Shown here piece by piece: positions 7,369 to 14,213 of a DNA stretch of 15,312 nucleotides; within the stretch, counting starts at the first letter, position 1; every line of letters starts with the position of its first letter. The translations under genes and the position numbers were made by a program. The DNA is from JAIYDQ01 sp031411055 (lineage in GTDB: Bacteria > Planctomycetota > Planctomycetia > Pirellulales > Pirellulaceae): assembly GCA_031411055.1 (NCBI GenBank), contig JANOAI010000212.1, forward strand, positions 1 to 15,312, given 5' to 3'. Below the pieces are notes generated by a model. The model searched no databases. It was not told the DNA's origin and saw only the letters and a list, made by a program, of their open reading frames with translations.

Positions 7369-8429
7369 TGAAAAATGCTCAAGAACAAGGGTTCGCTGGA
7401 TCGGACGGAGTATTTTTCGACAACCTTCTCGCGACTCCTTTTTCCCATCAAGTCTCGTTGTTTCTCATCGACAATTAAACGTCGCAAAGAGCTTTCCCAC
7501 TCTTCTTCGGATCTTGCGACATAGCCATTGATACCATGCTCAACAATCTCGGCATTCACGCCGACCGGCGAGACGATGGCCGGGATTCCCAAAGCCATGT
7601 ACTGAATTGCCTTGAAGCCACACTTACCTAGTTCGATCGTTCCGTCATACAACGGCATGATACCAACGTGCATTTGAAGTAGATCGTCAATTTCTGTGGC
7701 TTTGGCCCAAGGAATAAATCGATATTGCTCAAGCTTCAAATGAGGATCCAGGTTTGAGATGACCAGAAAGGTAAAATCGAATTCTTTCTGAAGTTTAGAA
7801 ATGATTGGGGCAACGATCTCCAGATACTTTAACGTACTGAAAGTACCGGTCCATCCGACGACCAAGTGATCCGTATGGTGGTCTTGCGAACGATTGTGAA
7901 TCTTATCGGTGTCTACGACGGTCGGAATGATGCATACCCGAGGACAGAATTGGCGAGCAAACTGTGCCAAATACTCGTTGCCCACCGAAACGCGATGAGA
8001 CATTTTACAAATGGCGGCCACCTTCCAAGCGGACTTTAAGTACTTGGCGATTTTATTTTGTTTGGAAACGATTGGAACCCAAATGGCATCATCAAAATCA
8101 TAGATAAGCTTCTTGCGAAACAAGCGAGCCATGATCCACTCGAAGATGGGTGGACCAAGCGGCGCGGCTTCTCGATGTACAAAGATGAAGTCGTACTTCC
8201 AGACCGTTAGCATGAGGACGAATCTTCGCAAAAAGCCAGCCATGACAGCCGCTGTTTTTTTGAAAAAATGCCCCGGCGCATAAAGCACCCTCCAACCAGC
8301 GAGACTAATAAACGGAGCATAATCCCACTCAACGCCCAGTTCCGTAAGCTTCGGCAAGTAGTGCTCGAATCGATACCGCTGCGAAGGTGATTCTCCGGAT
8401 GGATGCGCTGCTAAGAAAAGAATTTTCAT
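7365..8429 (-). CDS. GT4-type glycosyltransferase (CGFKAIQYMA branch)
   Basis: This protein of about 354 residues has a GT-B layout. The N-terminal acceptor domain starts MKILFLAAHPSGESPSQRYR, and the C-terminal donor domain carries VVGWTGTFSTLKYL, GIMPLYDG and GKCGFKAIQYMALGIPAIVS. In the last motif the second acidic residue of the classical GT4 EX7E pattern is Gln, as in its neighbour at 9578-10747, so the two are probably distant paralogues. It should add one sugar to a lipid-linked intermediate on the cytoplasmic face. Donor and linkage cannot be read. ATG at 8429 is preferred to the in-frame GTG at 8438; it lies 10 bp after the upstream stop. Its stop overlaps the start of the phosphoglycosyl transferase gene by four bases. 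Confidence 0.88.
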   Translation of the reverse strand: MKILFLAAHPSGESPSQRYRFEHYLPKLTELGVEWDYAPFISLAGWRVLYAPGHFFKKTAAVMAGFLRRFVLMLTVWKYDFIFVHREAAPLGPPIFEWIMARLFRKKLIYDFDDAIWVPIVSKQNKIAKYLKSAWKVAAICKMSHRVSVGNEYLAQFARQFCPRVCIIPTVVDTDKIHNRSQDHHTDHLVVGWTGTFSTLKYLEIVAPIISKLQKEFDFTFLVISNLDPHLKLEQYRFIPWAKATEIDDLLQMHVGIMPLYDGTIELGKCGFKAIQYMALGIPAIVSPVGVNAEIVEHGINGYVARSEEEWESSLRRLIVDEKQRDLMGKRSREKVVEKYSVRSSEPLFLSIFQ

Positions 8430-8439
8430 GTTGCCCACT

Positions 8440-9567
8440 CTAGAGAATGTTCATCTCTTCTATCATTTTCTGGTTCACTTTTCGCACATCATATTTGTCT
8501 ACCGCTATTTCCCTGGATTTCATCCCCATTTGAGAAATACGAACCGGGCTTTCGATAAAGCGAAGCATGCTTTGGACGATCGCTTCGGAATTCCTGGGCG
8601 GAACGAGCAATCCGTTGACTCCGTCCTCTACCGTTTCACGGCAACCCGGTGCATCGGTTGTGATGACAGGCCGGCCCATCGACAAAGCTTCTAGGATTGA
8701 TCGTGGAGTGCCCTCACGGTAGTAAGACGGCAAAACAAACACGCTACTATTTGCAAGTGCAGGACGCACGTCGGCCAATCGACCGAGATACTCGATCGTT
8801 CCCGATGCGATCCATTCGTCCAATTCTTCTTGGCGAATCATGTCAGGGTGAGAATCGATCCATCCAACCAAGGCGAATCGTGACTTTGGATACTTCGCTT
8901 TGACAATGCGTGCAGCCTGGACATACTCGCGAACACCTTTTGCGCCAAGAAAACGGCATGTCATTAAAAATCGCGTTGCGTCGGATGGGAACGAGACCGG
9001 TGCAAAATGATTTACGTCAACGCCTGAACCATGTACAACGCAACTTGGAATCTTCGAGCTGAGAATCCGACGACTCCGAAATAGCTCACAGTCATCGGGA
9101 TTTTGAAAAAAAACTTTGTCGACGCCTGATAGCGATACTCGATACAATTGCCTGACCAGAAACTCTGTGCAATTTCGATTGCCACCGCCTTGAAATGCAT
9201 ATCCGAGACCCGAGATAAGTGCATATTTCTTTGGGACGCCCGCGAGCCGGGCCGCGATGGATCCGTAAATAACCGCTTTGGCGGTATAAGATAGTATCGC
9301 ATCGGGACGAATTTGACGCATCAAACAATAGAAATATTTTAGCGTCTTTAGGTCGGTCCGTGGATTCTTTCCCGTTCTAGTCATCGGGATACCATGGAAG
9401 GTCGCCCCAATCGCTTTCAGGCCCGCACAAGTCTCGGCGCATTCACCGTTCGAGGACGCGGCCACGTGGACTTCAATCCCCGATTTGTGAAGCTGTTCAA
9501 TCAATCGACCACGAAAATTAAGTAGCGAATCCGCTAGTCCACCCGCAATCAGAATTCTATTGATCAT
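8440..9567 (-). CDS. GT4 glycosyltransferase, PglA/CapM-like
   Basis: This is a 375-residue GT-B retaining glycosyltransferase. The N-terminal half contains SYTAKAVIYGSIAARLAGVP and ALISGLGYAF, as in PglA-like HexNAc transferases. The donor-binding half has HGSGVDVNHFAP, FLGAKGVREYV, and VLPSYYREGTPRSILEAL with a complete EX7E pair (REGTPRSILE), followed by MGRPVITTDAPGCRETVEDG. It likely adds a sugar to an undecaprenyl-diphosphate-linked acceptor early in repeat-unit assembly. PglA itself adds GalNAc to lipid-linked bacillosamine, which fits the PglC-like enzyme nearby, but the donor here is unproven. The gene starts at ATG 9567, 10 bp after the upstream stop, in the most compact part of the cluster. 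Confidence 0.9.
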   Translation of the reverse strand: MINRILIAGGLADSLLNFRGRLIEQLHKSGIEVHVAASSNGECAETCAGLKAIGATFHGIPMTRTGKNPRTDLKTLKYFYCLMRQIRPDAILSYTAKAVIYGSIAARLAGVPKKYALISGLGYAFQGGGNRNCTEFLVRQLYRVSLSGVDKVFFQNPDDCELFRSRRILSSKIPSCVVHGSGVDVNHFAPVSFPSDATRFLMTCRFLGAKGVREYVQAARIVKAKYPKSRFALVGWIDSHPDMIRQEELDEWIASGTIEYLGRLADVRPALANSSVFVLPSYYREGTPRSILEALSMGRPVITTDAPGCRETVEDGVNGLLVPPRNSEAIVQSMLRFIESPVRISQMGMKSREIAVDKYDVRKVNQKMIEEMNIL

Positions 9568-9577
9568 GTTCTTTCAA

Positions 9578-10747
9578 TTAGACCTTTTTATGATTTCCAG
9601 AAGCAGCAGCGGTCAAGAGATTTGCCAATCTTCGCGACATCCGTTCAAGACTATACTTTTCTTCTACCGATTTTTGGCCCAAGTGCCCCATTTCCCTTCG
9701 CAAATCGTCATCTCTCAATAAGCGTTCCAGTTGCTCAACCCAAGAATCTTCGTCGCCCACCAGTAATCCATTCTCACCGTGCCGCACAATCTCCAGATTG
9801 ACACCGATCGCCGACGCGACCACTGGCAAGCTACAAGCCATGTATTGGATCAGCTTGTAACCGCATTTTCCTTTTTCCCATGGGGTGTTTCGCAGTGGCA
9901 TGATCCCGATATCACATTCGCTTAGTCTTTCGACCTCGTTCGATTCCTTCCATTCCAGGCACTCAATATCCACACCTGGCATCTCGACCCGCCCTCCTCC
10001 AATTACTCGAAGCGTAAACGCGATTCTTGTCGAAAGACGTTGAAAGTCCTCTTTTAAGTCCAGCAGATATTTGACCGTGTACGGCGTACCAATCCATACG
10101 ATTGTTTTGCGACGAAACGCTCCGCCCGGACTGTTCGATCTGATAGATTGCCGATTTCGATTTGCGTAATGAGCGTAATCGACTACCGTTGGCACGATTT
10201 CGACCCAGCCGGCTGACGCATTTCTCGCTCGATCTGCCAAGTAGGAATTACCGGCTACCACGAGGGTTGCATTGGCCATCAAAGTATCCAATTTTCGACC
10301 GTACAAACCTCGAATCCATGTTCTCGGATGCAAATCATAGTTATGAAAGGTTGCATCGTCATAGTCGAGCACGTAGCTTGCCCCACAAAGGATGGCCTTT
10401 TCAGCTAAGTATGGAAGCCAAGGAATAACTTCCTTTTCAATCCAGACAAGATCGTACGCGGGACGATCCATAACGACGGTTTTCACACGAGTCAGAATGC
10501 GGCTCGCCAACTTGCGAATTGAATACCGACCGGACAAGTATCGGGAGGCCAAGCCATCCTTGTCGATAAATGACTGAATCGTTAGATCGATACCGAGGTT
10601 GCGAAGCAATGGTTGGTATTGAATGGTCCGCATGCGTGAAGAAGCGCCATTGCGATCAAATCTTGTTAATGCAAGAACTTTAATGATAGTATTAATTGTT
10701 GATGAAATAAACCGAAGGTCCAGTTGAATGCAACTCAGTCGATACAT
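9578..10747 (-). CDS. GT4-type glycosyltransferase (FDRNGASSR branch) with unusual N-terminal extension
   Basis: This protein of about 389 residues is a GT-B glycosyltransferase. After about 20 leading residues comes KVLALTRFDRNGASSRMRT. The C-terminal donor domain has IVWIGTPYTVKYLLDL, DIGIMPLRNTPWEKGKCGYK and LIQYMACSLPVVASAIGVN, closely matching the gene at 7365-8429 in architecture. Its substrate is unknown. The start is notable: the gene fragment at 12834-12965 begins with Met exactly where this protein has Ile (ATC, 10685-10687), and no ATG, GTG or TTG lies between there and ATG 10747. Translation therefore probably starts at 10747 (or TTG 10750), giving an extension not seen in its relative; a non-ATG start is an alternative. 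It lies 65 bp after asnB and 10 bp before the next gene. Confidence 0.87.
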   Translation of the reverse strand: MYRLSCIQLDLRFISSTINTIIKVLALTRFDRNGASSRMRTIQYQPLLRNLGIDLTIQSFIDKDGLASRYLSGRYSIRKLASRILTRVKTVVMDRPAYDLVWIEKEVIPWLPYLAEKAILCGASYVLDYDDATFHNYDLHPRTWIRGLYGRKLDTLMANATLVVAGNSYLADRARNASAGWVEIVPTVVDYAHYANRNRQSIRSNSPGGAFRRKTIVWIGTPYTVKYLLDLKEDFQRLSTRIAFTLRVIGGGRVEMPGVDIECLEWKESNEVERLSECDIGIMPLRNTPWEKGKCGYKLIQYMACSLPVVASAIGVNLEIVRHGENGLLVGDEDSWVEQLERLLRDDDLRREMGHLGQKSVEEKYSLERMSRRLANLLTAAASGNHKKV

Positions 10748-10812
10748 CAACGACCTGATAATTCATCGCTCTAGCATAATAATCGAAGGTACATTCTGAT
10801 CCAATCAAGAAA

Positions 10813-12783
10813 TTACGCCCTTTGGCAATTAAATGAGTCCTGTTGGCATTCAAGCCAAGCCTGGAACATCAAGACGTCCCACAGTTCGTACGCCCAATTG
10901 CGAGTGCCAGACTGGTGTTCCAACCATTTTCTCCGAATCGGAGCGGGATTTAGATATCCTTCATTCCTTAGACGGTCCTCTGAAAGTAAGGCTTCAGCCC
11001 AATCACGGAGCGGGCCGCGTAACCAAAGACTGAGGGGTGGCGTGAATCCCATCTTGGGACGCTCAACGATTTGTTGAGGAACGTGCCTATACAATAACTG
11101 CCGAAGTGGCCATTTCGTTTTGCCATTTCGCATTTTGAAAGTCAGCGGCAGAGTCCAGGCAAACTCGACGGTTCGATGGTCCAGAAATGGTACTCGGCTT
11201 TCGAGTGAGACCGCCATCGCTGCACGATCTACTTTGACCAATATATTGTCAGGCAAGTAACTCACAGCATCCATCGCCATCATCCGTTCCACATCACTTA
11301 GCGATTGAAACTCTTTCGCATAACCGACTAATTTCGAGATTGGCTCTTGGACGCCCAGGACCCATTCCTCTGGTCGATTTTGGTGCGATATCAGCCGATA
11401 ATAGAGCTCGTCAGCACTTCGGCTATCGAGTACGCCAGCGGCTTTGTGCAACTTGTCGCCAATTGATCGATGGTTGCGGACAAAATAACCAAGCTTATTC
11501 CAAGTAGAAGGCGAAAATGAAGTGAGCAGCTTGGCTACTATCGTCCTAATCCGCCTGGGAACTACTGCTAGACGATGCCATTGCTCGTGAGTCATTGCGT
11601 AGCGATTATAGCCTGCAAACAACTCGTCCCCGCCGTCGCCTGAAAGCGAAACAGTCACACTTTTCCTTGCCAGTTGGCTCACCAAAAACATTGGGATTTG
11701 TGAGGAGTCCGAGAACGGTTCGCAGAAAATCTTTGGCAACTGGGGAATAACGTCCATCGCCTGCTCCGGACTTACGTACATTTCAGTATGGTCTGTACCA
11801 AGATGTTTGGCCACAGCTTTTGCGTGGACGGCTTCGTTGTAATCTGATTGATTGAAGCCGATCGTGAAGGTCTTCACAGGACGAGTAGATTGCGATTGCA
11901 TTATCGCAGCAATCAGGGTTGAATCGATGCCTCCGGATAAAAATGCGCCAAGAGCAACGTCTGCTTGCATTTGTCTTCCAACCGCATCTTGCAACAACAC
12001 CTCGAGTTTGTCGACTGCATCGTCTGGTGACCCGGCAAACGGGCTATGGACGCCGGAATTTGCCACTCGGCTCAAGCTCCAATACGTCTCGATTTGAGGT
12101 TCGGGGCAGCGCGTAGATACCGTTAACAAGCATCCTGGATTCAGTTTGAAAGTATCTCGATAAATGGAATGCGGTGCAGGGATAGCGTTATGGCGAAGTA
12201 GTAAACAAATTGCTCCACGGTCGATTTCCGATGAAAATGACGGATGGGATTTCATCGCTTTTAGTTCCGAACCAAATAGAAAAACGCGTCGTGATCCCGA
12301 ACCATGCCACCCATAATAGAGCGGCTTCTCCCCCATCCTATCTCGAATGAGAGTCAAGACTTGCGATGTTCGATCCCAGACAGCGATGGCAAACATACCG
12401 ATCGTCTGTTCGATCGTTTTTTTAATTCCCCACGCCTCAAAACCGGCAAGTAGTGTCTCCGTATCCGATCTCCCTCGCCATGCAATCATCGAATTTAGTT
12501 GCTGCAATTGCTTTCTAAGTTCTAGATGGTTGTAGATCTCGCCGTTGAAAACCATCGTGTATCGCCCGCCTGCAGACTTCATCGGCTGATGCCCCAAGGG
12601 CGACACATCGAGAATGGAGAGTCGGCGATGCCCCAAACCTACCCTAGAATCGGGGTCGAAATATACGCCTTCGTCATCGGGACCACGGTGTATGAGTTGT
12701 CCGTTCATCGACGAAAGCAACGCCACGTCCTCCGTCGAAGACTCAAAACGTGCTCCGCCTAAAAACCCCGTAATTCCACACAT
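10813..12783 (-). CDS. asnB: AsnB-type glutamine-dependent amidotransferase (asparagine synthase family)
   Basis: This 656-residue protein has two domains. The N-terminal class II glutaminase begins MCGITGF with Cys2 as the nucleophile, and has RGPDDEG (33-39) and FNGEIYN (79-85). The C-terminal ATP-pyrophosphatase domain has the SGGIDS loop (283-288) and SLSGDGGDELFAGYNRY (379-395). All key residues are present, so it should be active. Free asparagine synthesis is possible. In polysaccharide loci, members of this long form (for example WbpS-type proteins) are thought to amidate the carboxylate of a uronic acid, and a UDP-uronate-forming dehydrogenase is encoded at 2453-3739. That role is inference. 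The symbol reflects the family. The gene sits between a glycosyltransferase remnant and an intact homologue of that remnant. The start is ATG at 12783, required by Cys2. Confidence 0.93.
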   Translation of the reverse strand: MCGITGFLGGARFESSTEDVALLSSMNGQLIHRGPDDEGVYFDPDSRVGLGHRRLSILDVSPLGHQPMKSAGGRYTMVFNGEIYNHLELRKQLQQLNSMIAWRGRSDTETLLAGFEAWGIKKTIEQTIGMFAIAVWDRTSQVLTLIRDRMGEKPLYYGWHGSGSRRVFLFGSELKAMKSHPSFSSEIDRGAICLLLRHNAIPAPHSIYRDTFKLNPGCLLTVSTRCPEPQIETYWSLSRVANSGVHSPFAGSPDDAVDKLEVLLQDAVGRQMQADVALGAFLSGGIDSTLIAAIMQSQSTRPVKTFTIGFNQSDYNEAVHAKAVAKHLGTDHTEMYVSPEQAMDVIPQLPKIFCEPFSDSSQIPMFLVSQLARKSVTVSLSGDGGDELFAGYNRYAMTHEQWHRLAVVPRRIRTIVAKLLTSFSPSTWNKLGYFVRNHRSIGDKLHKAAGVLDSRSADELYYRLISHQNRPEEWVLGVQEPISKLVGYAKEFQSLSDVERMMAMDAVSYLPDNILVKVDRAAMAVSLESRVPFLDHRTVEFAWTLPLTFKMRNGKTKWPLRQLLYRHVPQQIVERPKMGFTPPLSLWLRGPLRDWAEALLSEDRLRNEGYLNPAPIRRKWLEHQSGTRNWAYELWDVLMFQAWLECQQDSFNCQRA

Positions 12784-12833
12784 CAGTTCAACATAACCTT
12801 CAAGCTATTATGGATCGTCAACGCAGCCACCAA

Positions 12834-12965
12834 TTACCCGAGTGTAAACAGATGGATTGTTAGGTCGACAGCCTCATCACGAAGGAAGGGCTGATACTGG
12901 AACGTCCGCAAACGTGAGGAGGCTCCATTGCGATCATACCTTGTCAATGCGAGGACTCGGATCAT
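12834..12965 (-). pseudogene. Remnant of a glycosyltransferase gene (N-terminal 43 codons only)
   Basis: The frame opens with ATG at 12965 and encodes 43 residues starting MIRVLALTRYDRNGASSRLR, then stops at TAA. Its first 38 residues match residues 21-58 of the glycosyltransferase at 9578-10747 at 27 positions by hand alignment, including DRNGASSR, QYQP and DLTI. After DLTIHLF the similarity ends, and no donor-binding domain follows before asnB. A GT-B enzyme needs some 350 residues, so this cannot be a working enzyme. The many synonymous differences from the intact gene argue against a very recent copy. It lies 25 bp after the upstream glycosyltransferase stop and 50 bp before asnB. A retained small peptide is possible but unlikely. 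Confidence 0.8.
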
Positions 12966-12990
12966 TGCGATCGTGGGCAATCTTGGTTGG

Positions 12991-14169
12991 TCATTTGGAA
13001 CGTTCGGCCAGCCGTTCTCGATAGAATTCGAGAAGTTGGTCAAGGTAGTAGTTCCGTTCAAATTTCTCTATGATCTTCGCCCTTGCCGCACGTCCCATCT
13101 GCCGAAAGACCTCAGGCTCGCATTTGCAGGCCAATTCCATGGCGCAACGCAACTGATCCGCATCTTTGGCTGGAACCAACCATCCGGTTAGTCCCGGTTC
13201 AACAACTTCGTTGGAACCGTTGATGTCGGATGCAATCATTGGCAACTCCATCGACGAAGCTTGCAACAGCACGTTTGGAAAACCCTCTCGATAGCTAGGA
13301 AGCACGAGGGCACTCGAACGGCTCAAGAATGGGCGAATATCCTTCTGATACCCGCAGAACGTAATTCGGCTATCTCTTTGTAAAGATGCCATGACTGATT
13401 CCTCTATCGGAGCTGTCCGGTCAAATGATCCTATGATCAATAATCGGGTATTAGGCTCAGTCAAGCCTTCCATGGCAAAGGCAAGCTCTCGAAGCCCTTT
13501 GTCGCGATTCAACCTTCCAACAAAACAAAACACGACGTCGTCGATGTTGATTTTGTATTCCGCTCTCAGCCGCGTTGATTCGCATTCCACTCCGGGCGCA
13601 TTTCTTGAGAAATAACTTGTATCGACCCCGGCAATGTTGCCATTTCCAATGACCGTACAAGGTCGCTTGCAAATACCGAATCGTATCAGATCATTGCGTA
13701 CACCCTGGCCTTCTGGAACAACATGCGTCGCAAGTCGGGAAACGAGACTATCAATGCAGATCAGTAGCTGACGTTTCAGCCCCGTACGAGACGGGAAGAT
13801 CAGCCCAGTGAAGGTATGAATTCTAATTGGAACGAAACTCAGCCAGCTCGCGATCATCGTTACCAGACCAGCTTTTGGTGTGTACGAATGAACGATATTT
13901 GGACGCAATCGCATCAACAGTAGGCCCAATTTCATGATCGCAATACAATCACGAATTGGACTTATCCCTCGGACCATATTGACACAGAAGACCTCCACAC
14001 CCTCTTCTTGTTCGAGCACTTTGCAGCCCTCTTTGTCCGATGTCACTAATACGACTCGGTAGTACGATGACAGGAATTGAGGTTGAGTGCGTAGAATCGA
14101 TAGGAACGTTTCTGGGACGGTCATCACGATGACGAGACAAGGTTGATTTGTTTTGGCGATAGAACTCAT
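12991..14169 (-). CDS. GT4 glycosyltransferase, CapM/PglA-like
   Basis: This is a 392-residue GT-B glycosyltransferase. The acceptor half has IVHSYTPKAGLVTMIASWL and HTFTGLIFPSRTGLKR, typical of CapM-like enzymes. The donor half has GNGNIAGVDTSYF, FCFVGRLNRDKGLREL and VLPSYREGFPNVLLQASS. In the EX7E position the second residue is Gln (EGFPNVLLQ), a variant I believe occurs in many capsule-type homologues, so activity is still expected. It probably transfers a HexNAc-type sugar to a lipid-linked acceptor, but the donor is not readable. The start is ATG at 14169, with no good Shine-Dalgarno sequence. It is 44 bp after the polymerase-like gene and 25 bp before the glycosyltransferase remnant, consistent with one operon. 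Confidence 0.9.
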   Translation of the reverse strand: MSSIAKTNQPCLVIVMTVPETFLSILRTQPQFLSSYYRVVLVTSDKEGCKVLEQEEGVEVFCVNMVRGISPIRDCIAIMKLGLLLMRLRPNIVHSYTPKAGLVTMIASWLSFVPIRIHTFTGLIFPSRTGLKRQLLICIDSLVSRLATHVVPEGQGVRNDLIRFGICKRPCTVIGNGNIAGVDTSYFSRNAPGVECESTRLRAEYKINIDDVVFCFVGRLNRDKGLRELAFAMEGLTEPNTRLLIIGSFDRTAPIEESVMASLQRDSRITFCGYQKDIRPFLSRSSALVLPSYREGFPNVLLQASSMELPMIASDINGSNEVVEPGLTGWLVPAKDADQLRCAMELACKCEPEVFRQMGRAARAKIIEKFERNYYLDQLLEFYRERLAERSK

Positions 14170-14213
14170 ATCTGGGGAATTCGACAGAAGTACTCAAGCA
14201 GCCTAAGGTCCAA

